DNA of 64,000 nt, from assembly GCF_000186865.1 (NCBI RefSeq), contig NW_008705563.1, positions 200,816 through 264,815 of the forward strand. Direction: 5' to 3'. A program made the position numbers and the translations under genes. The notes under the pieces were generated by a model. The model saw nothing but the letters and a program-made list of their open reading frames with translations. It was not told the DNA's origin and did not search any database. Below, piece after piece: positions 28,936 to 37,697 of this stretch (positions within the stretch are counted from its first letter, which is position 1; each line of letters opens with the position of its first letter). Origin of the DNA: Aureococcus anophagefferens. Taxonomy: Eukaryota; Sar; Pelagophyceae; Pelagomonadales; Pelagomonadaceae.

Positions 28936-30086
28936 TCACGGGTGGTAGACGCCCGCGGCGTGGGACCGGCTCGACGACGGCGTCCGCGGCAGGGGCTCGC
29001 GGCCCGGCCGCGCGGGCGTCTCCACGTCGGCCGCCTCCTCGGCCTCCACTGTGTGGCGGTCGAGGTGCGAGTCGCTCGCGTGCGCGCTGAGCGCGGTCCG
29101 CGGGCCGAAGCGGAGCACGAAGAGGAGCGTGAGGACAGCGAAGACCGCGACAAAGTACATGGCGCCGCCCGCGGCGATGCCGACGGACGCCGCGACCCAC
29201 GTCGACGCGGCCGTCGTCAGGCCGTGGATCTGCTCGTGCTCCGGGCCGTCCGGGTCCAGCGGCGACCGCACCTTCATCTTCCAGATCAACCCCGCGCCGA
29301 GGAAGCCGACGCCCGAGGGGATCGCCGCGGCGACGCGCGAGCTGTCCCAGGACATGGGCCCGTCCTCGAAGGCGAAGATGGACGTGATCGTGAAGACGCA
29401 GGCGCCCAGCGCCACCAAAGCCATGGTCCGGATGCCCGCGGGCCGGTCCACGCGGCGCCGCTCGTAGCCGACGGTGCCGCCGCACGCGATCGCGAAGATG
29501 ATGCGCCGCCCCAGGTCGCACTCGCGCGGCGTCAGCATGAAGAGCGCGCCGTAGCGCACCTTCGTGCACCCGGGCACGTAGTGGCCGTTGCTGAACCTGG
29601 GCAGCAAAAGGGTGCGAAATTCCCAACTTCAAAGGCTCCTCTCTCGGCCGTTTTCCACTCGTTTCGGCTGATTCTTGGACGAGCGATCATCTCTCGGGAC
29701 GGTCTCGAAGCGTGGATGCTTTTTCCGGAACGCGCGCGCGCGGAACACTCACGTTGAAGCGACGTTGAATCACCCTTTTGCTGCCCTGTGCTGAACGGCG
29801 CGTCGTGCTTCGGGTAGATGGCGCGCGCCGCGTCCTCGTCGCACGGCGGCTCGAGCCAGGGACTAAAGACGACGACGACGCAGGCCACCGCGAAGAGCAA
29901 TACGGTAAACGTGTAGGCGAGGCGCTGCTGCCAGCCCGCCGACGACGAGAAGTACTCGCCGCCCTGGGCGAAGGGGATGGCCGGCATGAGCTTCGCGAAG
30001 GACTCCGTGCGGCTCGGGCGCCGCGCGTCGCGGCCCATGAGCGGCGGCTGCACGAGGCCGTAGCCCTCGGGGCCGCGGCGCGCCAT
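28936..30086 (-). CDS. MgtC/SapB family membrane protein
   Basis: Exons 30086-29797 and 29596-28936 give 316 residues. Exon 1 has a cytosolic N terminus and one membrane helix. Exon 2 carries the MgtC domain: RIIFAIACGGTVGYERRRVDRPAGIRTMALVALG, SRVAAAIPSGVGFLGAGLIWK and IHGLTTAASTWVAASVGIAAG, all typical of the family, followed by a Ser/Pro tail. MgtC proteins are best known in bacteria, linked to Mg2+ limitation and ATPase regulation; the algal role is unknown. A bacterial origin in the past is plausible, but base composition now matches the neighbours. Introner removal restores A-P-F-S-N-G-H-Y. Confidence 0.87.
29597..29796 (+). mobile_element. Introner family 1, copy 3 (intron in MgtC gene)
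   Basis: 200 nt. On the gene strand: GTTCAGCA donor duplication, CAGGGCAGCAAAAGGGTG end, ... CACCCTTTTGCTGCCCAG|GTTCAGCA. The 8-bp duplication is perfect (plus strand TGCTGAAC). The element is reversed relative to the gene. Confidence 0.95.
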
Positions 30087-30305
30087 TATTGATGAGTGAG
30101 GTTTCGTCGACTACCAGACGCTTGTCTGGCCGCCGCCGGTGGACAACGCGACGGTGCTCGCGACGGTGGAGGCGACGGTGCTCGAGCAGTCGAGCCCGGC
30201 CCGCTTTTTTGGAAGTTCAATACGAGCTTCGCTAATTTGTGGAGAACCGAGGCTGCGCTGGCCTCCCTCCTGCGCTGCCCGCCCTGCCCGCCGCGCGCGA
30301 CCATA

Positions 30306-30947
30306 ATGGAGCTCTCGGAGACGCTGCCGAAGGACTACGAAGAGCGCATGGTGTCCGCGTCCGTCGACTGCGCCGGCGGCAAGGGCGACGGCGACGCCTG
30401 CCACGCCGTCGGCGAGTTCTTTAGCGTCATCCGCAAGGACTACGCCGCGGCGCGCGAGACCTACGGCAAGAACTGCGAGGCGCGCAAGCACGGCGCGTCC
30501 TGCTTCGCGCTGGGGCGCCTGCTCCTCGGCGGCCGCGGCGGCGCCGCGGACGAGGCGCGCGGCGAGCGCGCGTTCGCGGCCGGCTGCGACCGCGGCCACG
30601 CGCCCGCGTGCCACCACCTCGGCGTCCTCGCCTTCAAGCGCAAGGACGACGCGGCGGCCCTGGCCCACCTCGAGAAGGCCTGCGACGGCGGCGACGCCGC
30701 GAGCTGCTACGTCCTCGGCGGCTACTTCCTCCGGCCGGGCGCGGCGAAGCAACCGGCCAAGGCCCGCGAGTTCCTCGAGATCGCCTGCGACGACGGCCAC
30801 GCGCCGGCCTGCCACAACCTCGCCGTGATGATGAAGAACGGCGACGTCGGCGTCCCGCGCGACGCGAAGCTCTTCGACAAGTACGCGGCGCGCACGCGGG
30901 AGCTCGTCGCCGCGGCCGGCGCCGCGCGCGGCGTCCGCGTGGCGTAA
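30306..30947 (+). CDS. COA7: Cytochrome c oxidase assembly factor 7 (COA7)-like Sel1-repeat protein
   Basis: 213 residues of Sel1-like repeats with the cysteine spacing of COA7. The N-terminal segment CAGGKGDGDACHAVGEFFSVIRKDYAAAR matches the family's first repeats. Later units read CDRGHAPACHHLG, CDGGDAASCYVLG and CDDGHAPACHNLA. COA7 works in the mitochondrial intermembrane space in respiratory complex assembly, with paired Cys forming disulfides and no classical presequence; none is seen here either. The start is the ATG at 30306 (MELSETLPKDYEERM). The frame upstream is open but not conserved-looking. Confidence 0.85.
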   Translation: MELSETLPKDYEERMVSASVDCAGGKGDGDACHAVGEFFSVIRKDYAAARETYGKNCEARKHGASCFALGRLLLGGRGGAADEARGERAFAAGCDRGHAPACHHLGVLAFKRKDDAAALAHLEKACDGGDAASCYVLGGYFLRPGAAKQPAKAREFLEIACDDGHAPACHNLAVMMKNGDVGVPRDAKLFDKYAARTRELVAAAGAARGVRVA

Positions 30948-31282
30948 GGCGCGCGCGTGCCCGTGGTCGTGGAGCGCCTGCGCCACGGGCACTTTCGAGA
31001 GCCGCGGCGAGTCGCACAAGAAGCGGCAAGACGGGCTCATCGCCGCTTCAATGAAGGCTTCAATGAGCTGATGTTCGATGCTGACTGTGTGTGTGGCGAA
31101 ATCCCGATTATCGGGTTGATAGGGCGGCTCTGGAACGGCGTTTCGTGCACGGGGGAGCCGACCACGGCCCGTGGCCGGCGGTCACACAACCACAGCCCCG
31201 ACGCCCGCTCGCCCGAGAACAACACACCGGCGAACGCCCGTTGGACGCGACCCGCGCGACGCCCTAAAACGCACCGACGAAC
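30948..31282. other. Intergenic region, nothing recognised
   Basis: 335 bp between two plus-strand genes. It is less GC-rich than the coding flanks around 31040-31130. It should hold the 3' end of COA7 and the promoter of the next gene. Confidence 0.5.
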
Positions 31283-32173
31283 ATGGCGCACCTCGACGTC
31301 CTGGGCCGGGGCCTCGTGCTCCTGGGCCACGCGCGCTTCGCCGTCGCCGTCGCCGTGCCGGCGATCTGCACGGCGCGCGTCGCCCTGAGCGACCGCGACG
31401 ACGGCGCGACGCGCGACGCGCGCGCCGCGTGGCTCCGGTACTGGTGCGTGTCGTCGCTGCTCGCCGTCGCCGAGGCGTCGTTCCCCGGGCGCGTCGCGTA
31501 CTGGTGCCTCGCTAGGAGCGGGGGCCGGGGCCGCGCGCTCTTCCTGGCCCTGCTGCGCCTGGGGCTCGCGGAGCGCCTCGCGAGCTCGAAGGCCTGCGAC
31601 CACCTCTACGCGTACCTCGAGCGCGCGCTCCTCGAGCGCGAGCGGCTCATCCGCTTCCACCTGGACCGCGCGTCGGCCCACGCGTCGGCGCGGTGCCAGA
31701 CCCTTGCCGTCGCGGGCGCGCGGGTCGCCGCGCTGGCCGTCAAGGAGTACGGCTACGAGGCCTGGCGCCTCGCGTTGGTCTACGCGACCGCGCAGTCGGC
31801 CGCCGAGGAGCTCTACGCGCGCGCCGCGGACGCGCTGGCGTCCCCGAAGGCGGCGCGGAAAACGGCCGAGGTCGAGCTCGTCGTCCTCCCCGAGGGCGCG
31901 AACCCGGAGTCCGCCGTCGTCGGGCGGCTCGCGGACGGCTTCGCGGGCGACGACGACGCCGCCGTGCCGCCCGTCGAGGCCGTGCCCCTCGTCGAGGCCA
32001 AGGGCAAGGCCGACGGCGCGCCGCCGCCGCCGCCGCGGCCCGACTCGCCGGGCTTCTCCGACGACGGCGCGGCGTCGACGCCCGCGTCGCCGGCCAAGGT
32101 CGCCACCGCGACGCCCCTCGCGGACGTGTGCACGGCGTGGCGCGCGCGCGGCGAGTCCCAGGACGGCGAGTAA
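31283..32173 (+). CDS. TB2/DP1/HVA22 (REEP)-like membrane protein
   Basis: 296 residues. Two hydrophobic regions lie in the first 110 residues. The segment DARAAWLRYWCVSSLLAVAEA (about 45-65) resembles the W-L-x-Y-W-x-x-x-x-x-x-x-x-E signature of the HVA22/REEP family, which shapes ER tubules. An amphipathic helical stretch follows, then a Pro/Ala-rich acidic tail of about 100 residues. Family assignment rests on that one signature. If correct, the protein sits in the ER membrane. Confidence 0.6.
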   Translation: MAHLDVLGRGLVLLGHARFAVAVAVPAICTARVALSDRDDGATRDARAAWLRYWCVSSLLAVAEASFPGRVAYWCLARSGGRGRALFLALLRLGLAERLASSKACDHLYAYLERALLERERLIRFHLDRASAHASARCQTLAVAGARVAALAVKEYGYEAWRLALVYATAQSAAEELYARAADALASPKAARKTAEVELVVLPEGANPESAVVGRLADGFAGDDDAAVPPVEAVPLVEAKGKADGAPPPPPRPDSPGFSDDGAASTPASPAKVATATPLADVCTAWRARGESQDGE

Positions 32174-32308
32174 CGTGCTTTTTTTGGTAGCTTCCATCTC
32201 TAGAAAGGGCCGCCGCTTCTGCTTGGCCGCGCACGCGTCGGTGCAGGACCTGCCACCGCATGCGCTGTTCGGCTTGACCAACAACAATTTTACACGGCGC
32301 GCGGAGAG

Positions 32309-33568
32309 TTAGGAGCGCGCCTTTTTCTTCTTCGCTTTGCCGGCGGCCGTCCGTTTGCTGGCACCGGGGCGCTGCTCCGCGTCTTTCTTCAACGAGCCAA
32401 TTTCTTCGTGTGCAGATTTCAGCAAGCTCGTGGACGCGAGTGCGAGGGCGCTCATCATGGACTGCAGCTCGGAAAGCTCTTTCTTGATCAGGGTCGAATT
32501 TGGAACTGCAGACAGCCGGTCTTGGACTTGACGGAGATGTAAATCAACGAGTTCCACAGCGGTCTTGCCTCTGACTCCCGTCTCCGTGATGTCACAACCG
32601 TGGCTAAGGAGCAGTCTGAGGGCCTCGACATTTGGGTTAACCTCACCTGCGTCCCGACGATCGCCGCACAAGAGAAGTAGCGGAGAAACACCAGCTGTGA
32701 CACGCGCACCGCGCTCTAGAAGCAGTCGCAGTTTCGTGTCTTGAAATTCTGCAGAGTCCGCGGCCATACTGCACGGCGAAAACCCATCTCCTTCGCGCAC
32801 TTGATTCACATTGGCTCCGCGTGAGACGAGCACCTCGAAGATGGGGGTCAGGGTGTCACACACGAAATCCATTTCTCCGGGAAATTGGCACCACGTCGAG
32901 AGAAGCGTGTGCCCACGACTATCCGAAGCGTCCATGTCGAGGTCGCTATTGTCAAGGATGCGGCGAAGCAGCTGCGCGTCTCCCAAGTCGCGAATTGCCC
33001 CCATCGCCCCGGCCAGGGGCGGCAGACACGTATAGATGTCTTGGAAGCCCGACAGGAGAGTCGGATTCGGTGCGATGTATTTCTCGAATATAAAGCCCAG
33101 ATCCATGGCGTAGTGGTCCAGATTTGGCAGAGCCCCTCGTTTCACGGCCTTGGCAAAGCCCTTCACATCACACTCCAGCTGCACTACCCGATTCTCGTTC
33201 TTTAATTCCGTAGAGAAGAACACACAAACGTCTATTGAGACCCACTTTTTGCCGCCGCGTACAGCGTTCGTGAAGAAAAGAGCGAGGTCGAAATCATGCA
33301 CATCAATAGTCACAAATTTGACGTTGGGCAAACGCGTCCAGATGAAGAGGCCTTGAGCCTGTTGAACTCTTTCTCCCATTGAATAGAAATGCGTCACGTG
33401 CGACAGGGCGGCGTCGAATTGCTTGCACGTCGCGGCCGAATCTAATATCACGTGGACTGAAAGGTAGTCGAAGATGCGCCCGAGGATCTCTTCGCGAAGG
33501 ACCTTCTCAGCGGTGGAGCTCGAAACGGCCTTCTTCTTCGACGCCCGCGGCTTCGATCGCGGCGCCAT
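32309..33568 (-). CDS. F-box-like and ankyrin-repeat protein, low-GC gene
   Basis: 419 residues. A basic N terminus precedes an F-box-like helix (EEILGRIFDYLSVHVILDSAATCKQFDAAL, about 27-56). Ankyrin repeats occupy about 210-345 (SRGHTLLSTWCQ, FEVLVSRGANVNQ, LRLLLERGARV, LRLLLSHGCDITETG). A helical segment and a Lys-rich tail KAKKKKARS, possibly a nuclear signal, follow. F-box proteins recruit targets to SCF ubiquitin ligases through such repeats. Base composition is clearly less GC-rich (about half) than neighbouring genes, like the F-box/LRR gene at 49288-50415. Confidence 0.8.
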   Translation of the reverse strand: MAPRSKPRASKKKAVSSSTAEKVLREEILGRIFDYLSVHVILDSAATCKQFDAALSHVTHFYSMGERVQQAQGLFIWTRLPNVKFVTIDVHDFDLALFFTNAVRGGKKWVSIDVCVFFSTELKNENRVVQLECDVKGFAKAVKRGALPNLDHYAMDLGFIFEKYIAPNPTLLSGFQDIYTCLPPLAGAMGAIRDLGDAQLLRRILDNSDLDMDASDSRGHTLLSTWCQFPGEMDFVCDTLTPIFEVLVSRGANVNQVREGDGFSPCSMAADSAEFQDTKLRLLLERGARVTAGVSPLLLLCGDRRDAGEVNPNVEALRLLLSHGCDITETGVRGKTAVELVDLHLRQVQDRLSAVPNSTLIKKELSELQSMMSALALASTSLLKSAHEEIGSLKKDAEQRPGASKRTAAGKAKKKKARS

Positions 33569-33807
33569 CGCAGGCGCTGGCGCGACGCGGCGCGGCGCGG
33601 CGCAGCTCGCCCGGCGTGAAGCGGCGCGGCGCTGCGGTCTGACGGCGCTGCGATTCCGGCGTCCGAGACGACTGCGCGTGCGGCAGTGGGGCGACTGGCC
33701 GCGGCGCGCGCGCGCAGCAGCCGACTGAGCTCGAATGCCGAGCTCTCTGCCCCGGACCCGATATTGAACTCAAGTTGACGCTCAGGCACCCACCTGCCCC
33801 TCCTTCC

Positions 33808-35312
33808 CTACGTGATCCCCGCGTCGTAGTAGCCGCGCCACGGGTGCTTCGCGCTGAGGTCCTCGCGCATCCAGACGGTCGTGATCTCCTTGGTGCCGTT
33901 CGTCACGAGGCAGCCGCCGTGCTCCGTCGAGCCGTGGTCCATGAGGCCCGTGTCCGGGTCCTTGTAGGCGAAGAAGAGCGCGCCGCGCGCCTTCGGCGCG
34001 ACCTTGAGCCCCGCGTTGGGGAAGACCGTCGCGCCGCCGCCGCCCGGCGCGGTGCAGTAGTGGATCATCGTCGCGACGCGGCCGCCGCGCTTGTAGGGGT
34101 AGCGCCGGCAGACGCCGTCGCAGTGCGCGCGGTACTCGCCGGCCTCGGCGTAGCGGATGAAGTTGAGCGGCTCCGCGTGGGGCCCCGCGTCGACGTCGAG
34201 GCGCGCGGCCCGCCGCGCGAACGCGTGGGCCCGCGCCGCGAGGCGGTTCACGACGAAGCCCGGGTCCGCCGCGTCCCACTCGAGCATCGCGTTCCGCGAC
34301 CGCCGCACGGACCTGGGCAGCAAAAGAGTGATTCAACGTCGCTTCAACGTGAGTGTTCTGCGCGCGCGCGTTCCAGAACCAGCAACCACGCTTCGAGACC
34401 GTTCCGAGAGATGATCGCTCGTCCAAAAATCAGCCGAAACGAGTGGAAAACGGCCGAGATCGGAGCCTTTGAAGTTGGGAATTTCGCTCTCTTTTGCTGC
34501 CCTGGCACGGACAGGAGCGACGCCCGCCGCCCGGAGACGACGGCGTCGTGGAGCTCGGCCTCCTCCGCGGCCTCGCGCAGCGCGTCGCAGTCGTCGGCCG
34601 TCGTCCAGTCCGGCAGGAAGGCGACGTAGGGCGCCTCGCTCAGCACGTCGACGCGCCGCTTCGCGCCGTCCTCGAGGTACGACGTCCGCCGGAGGGGCCG
34701 CGACGCCGGCGTCGCGGACGCGCAGAGGTCGAAGAGCGCGCCCGCGCCCTCGAAGACGTGGCCGCCGTGGCCCGCGTAGTCCACGACGGTCCGGTGGCGC
34801 AGCTCGTCCGTGGCCCAGTCCACGAAGTCGCCGGACCGCACGCGGAAGACGGCCGTCGAGTTCGGTAGGAGGCGCGACGCGTTGCTCGCGTTCCCGGACC
34901 GGTGCGTCGCCGTGACGGTCAGCGGGCTCCCGTTCGTGAACGTCGCGTCGCCGCCAGTGGCGTCGCCGAGGACGTAGACGTCGCGCGCGTCGCCGCCGCG
35001 GAGCGCCACCGAGTCCTCGAGCGGCCGCGGCCGCTTCCTCGACCGCTCGCGCCAGCCGTAGACGTCGCCGTCGCGAAGCTCGACGACGTGCTCGCCGCCG
35101 GACGCGTTCAGCGTCGCGACGAGCGTGGCGTTGCCGCCGACGACGCGCAGGAGCTCGCGCCGCGTCGGGTAGGGGTTCACGAATGTGACGCCGCGGCGGA
35201 CCGTCGCCGGCGGCGCGGCGCTCAGCACGTAGGCGGCGAAGACGGGCACCGCGAGGACGAGCGGCAGGGCCAGCGCGCTCGACGGCTCCGCGCGTTCGCG
35301 GTCGCCGCTCAT
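33808..35312 (-). CDS. Prolyl 4-hydroxylase-type Fe(II)/2-oxoglutarate oxygenase
   Basis: Exons 35312-34513 and 34312-33808 give 434 residues. An N-terminal anchor (about 13-33) is followed by a lumenal region with several N-glycosylation sequons. The P4H domain has iron ligands H330-x-D332 (EYRAHCDGVC) and H398 (STEHGGCLV), and the 2-oxoglutarate lysine K408 (GTKEIT). It should hydroxylate proline in secretory proteins such as cell-wall glycoproteins. The introner lies before the catalytic core and its removal restores L-L-S-V-R-R. The start codon is 51 bp from that of the divergent GT11 gene, so they share a promoter. Confidence 0.88.
34313..34512 (-). mobile_element. Introner family 1, copy 4 (intron in P4H gene)
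   Basis: 200 nt with a perfect 8-bp duplication, GTCCGTGC on the gene strand. Acceptor CTGCCCAG|GTCCGTGC. The element is in the same orientation as the gene (GCGAAATTCCC end first on the minus strand). Confidence 0.95.
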
Positions 35313-35363
35313 GGTCCATGCAGGGGCAGCCCCATCGTCGCAACGGATCCAGCGCTTGGGACG

Positions 35364-36677
35364 ATGGTGTTCCTACTCCTGCTGGCGTGCGCCGCCGCCG
35401 CGGCGTCGACGAACGCGACGCGGCGCCTCGGTGCGCCCGACCTGCCGGGCTGCCGGGCCGGCTGGGCCTTCGCGCCAGCGCGGTACGCCTTCCCCAAGGG
35501 CGGCAGCCCGGGCAGGAGCGGCCACTGGAGCTCGTCCTGCGGCTACCGCCACTTCGTCCAGCACGACTGCGGCGCCCCGCGGCGCGTCGCCTACGACTGC
35601 CCGACGAGCGTCTGGACGGCGGCGCCCTGGGGCGGCGCGTCGCGGGACGCGGCCGGCGGCGCGCGGCCCGCGCGCGTGAGCGTCAAGTACGGCGGGCAGC
35701 TCGGCAACAACATGTTCCAGTACGCCTTCGCCTTCCGCCTCGCGAGCGAGCTCGCCTTCCGCAGCGGCCGCGCCGTGGAGCTGCGCGCGCCGAAGATGCC
35801 CCTGTCCTGGGCCGGCATGCGCGACCGCGTCGTGCCCCCTCCTCCGGGCCGGCGCCTCGCGGGCCGGCCGCGGCGGCCGCCGCCGAAAAAACCGGCGGCG
35901 GCGTCCAACTGCGCCGTCGTCACGGACCGCGACCGCCTGTCGAAGCTGCCCCTCTGCGCGCAGCTCGAGGCCGCGGCGCGGTCGACGACGTGCGTGCAGG
36001 TCAACGGCTTCTTCGAGGACTTCGGGCAGCTGCGGGGCTGGCGCGACGAGTTCCGACACCTCTTCGCGCCCGCGGGCCGCTGCGGCGACACGCCGCCGCC
36101 GGGGCGGGACGAGGTGCTCGTCCACGTCCGCGAGTGCGACCAGGGCTCCGTCGACGCGCCGCGTCCCTTCTTCAGCGCCCACGGCCAGGTGCCCTGGAAG
36201 TTCTACGACGCCGTGCTCCGGGGCATCGCCGAGCGGCGAAAAGCGGCGGGCCGGCCGCCGCCGACGTTCACCGTGCTGTCGCCGCCGTCGTGCGGCAGCT
36301 CGGACCTCGTGAAGCGGCTCGGTTCCGCGTTCGGCGCGAAGCGGCGCGCGTCGCCCGGCGCGACGGAGGACTACTGCTTCATGCTCGCGTCGTCGACCCT
36401 CGTCCTCGCGCCGTCGACCTTCTCCTGGTGGGCCGCCTGGTTCTCGGAGGCCGAGGTCCACGTGCCCATGCTCGGCGCGTTCGCGCACCAGCGCACGAAC
36501 AACTACCCCCTCGGCCCGAACAAGGGCGCCAAGGGGGGGCTCGCCTGCGAGAAGCTCTTCGACAAGGTCGGCAAGTCCCTCGCCGTCGACGAGCCGCGCT
36601 ACGTGTACCACGACGTCGACTCGGGCGCCTACTTCGGGTCCTACCACCGGGCGAACGAGTCCTTCACCTGGGGCTAA
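35364..36677 (+). CDS. GT11-type fucosyltransferase-like protein
   Basis: 437 residues. Residues 1-15 are a signal peptide or anchor. The motif GGQLGNNMFQYAFAFRLA (about 110-127) matches the N-terminal signature of alpha-1,2-fucosyltransferases. VLVHVRECD stands at the position of the family's H-x-R-R-G-D motif, and DYCFMLASSTLVLAPSTFSWWAAWFS matches the C-terminal N-S-T-F-S-W-W motif. It likely transfers fucose from GDP-fucose to a glycan in the Golgi. A basic Pro-rich insert lies after the first motif. Divergent from P4H, and its TAA overlaps the stop of the convergent phosphatase gene. Confidence 0.85.
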   Translation: MVFLLLLACAAAAASTNATRRLGAPDLPGCRAGWAFAPARYAFPKGGSPGRSGHWSSSCGYRHFVQHDCGAPRRVAYDCPTSVWTAAPWGGASRDAAGGARPARVSVKYGGQLGNNMFQYAFAFRLASELAFRSGRAVELRAPKMPLSWAGMRDRVVPPPPGRRLAGRPRRPPPKKPAAASNCAVVTDRDRLSKLPLCAQLEAAARSTTCVQVNGFFEDFGQLRGWRDEFRHLFAPAGRCGDTPPPGRDEVLVHVRECDQGSVDAPRPFFSAHGQVPWKFYDAVLRGIAERRKAAGRPPPTFTVLSPPSCGSSDLVKRLGSAFGAKRRASPGATEDYCFMLASSTLVLAPSTFSWWAAWFSEAEVHVPMLGAFAHQRTNNYPLGPNKGAKGGLACEKLFDKVGKSLAVDEPRYVYHDVDSGAYFGSYHRANESFTWG

Positions 36678-37471
36678 CCATGTGAGGGGCCGCCCCGGAC
36701 GGCGGCGAAGAAGGCGCGGACCTGGTCCCGCTGCGGGTCCGTCTCCGGGCTCGCGATGGTTTTCGTCCGCGTCTCCGCGTAGGCCTGGACGCGGTCGAGC
36801 GCCTCCTCGGCGCCGAGGGACTCGTAGAGAAGGCCCAGGAGGCAGGCGGCGACGAGGCCCGTGCGGCCCTTGCCGCCCCAGCAGTGGATGAAGAGGCACT
36901 CGCCATTTTCCAGCACGCGCGCCGCGAGGTCCGCGACGAGACTCCGCAAACTCGCGAGGTCGCCCGCGGGCTCCCGGTCGGGGATGCCGAAGTGGACGAA
37001 GGACGGCGCCGGCCCGTCGAAGTTCACGGCCGCCGCGTGGTAGCTCTCGAAGCCCGGCGGGTTCGTTTCGCCGGAGTCCTGCGGCGGCAGCTCGGATTGC
37101 AGGCACACGAAGGTCGTGACCCCCGCGGTCCGCAGGGCGCCGACGACGGCGTCGACCCGCTGGCCCCGGCCGCTGCCGGGGTAGCGCCCCAGCATGACCC
37201 GGCCGGGCACGAGCCAGTTCTGCTCCGCGCTGACGCCGTGCGAGTCCTGGAGGACCGCCGCGTCGAGCGCCGGGAGCGGCGGGAGCGCCGTCAGGGCCCG
37301 CGACCGCGCGGCGAGGCAGAAGGCGAGCGCGCGGCGCGCCCAGACCATGGCTGCGATGAAAGCTGCGCTCGCCCTCGCGAACGGCGCTTTCTTCGGGGTG
37401 GTGGACGGGGAGCTGGATGCGAACTGGGCTGCTTGGTCACACTTTTGAGCGCTCATCGTGAGCCTCAACAT
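36674..37471 (-). CDS. Dual-specificity/tyrosine phosphatase-like protein
   Basis: 265 residues. The catalytic loop is HCWGGKGRTG (196-205), fitting the H-C-x5-R-T/S signature, with Cys197 as nucleophile. An upstream FVCLQSELPP...YHAAAVNF..FGIPDREP region matches the cyclin-dependent-kinase-inhibitor-3/DSP type fold. The first ~50 residues may be a targeting leader; ATGs at 37456 and 37348 are alternatives. Substrate unknown. The stop TAG on the minus strand shares CTA with the TAA of the convergent GT11 gene. Confidence 0.82.
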   Translation of the reverse strand: MLRLTMSAQKCDQAAQFASSSPSTTPKKAPFARASAAFIAAMVWARRALAFCLAARSRALTALPPLPALDAAVLQDSHGVSAEQNWLVPGRVMLGRYPGSGRGQRVDAVVGALRTAGVTTFVCLQSELPPQDSGETNPPGFESYHAAAVNFDGPAPSFVHFGIPDREPAGDLASLRSLVADLAARVLENGECLFIHCWGGKGRTGLVAACLLGLLYESLGAEEALDRVQAYAETRTKTIASPETDPQRDQVRAFFAAVRGGPSHG

Positions 37472-37697
37472 GCTCTAAAAAGCTGGACTTGCCACTGTTG
37501 TGGAGCTTGCCCAGCGACGCGTCCCGCCGCCCGCGAACGAGAGCTCGCGCGGCGCCGCGCGTCCGCCGCGCGCACGCCCCGCGCTCGCGGTTGCCGGTCC
37601 CCGCGCCGCGCCGCCAGCCGTCGCCGACCAGAAAGCCGGCGACGCCCCGCCGGCCGCAGCCGACAGCCAGCACACACACGCCGCCCCCGCACTCACC

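Noticed and set aside
28936..30086. Recent bacterial transfer of the MgtC-like gene
   Set aside because: Composition matches neighbours and the gene carries an introner, so any transfer is old.
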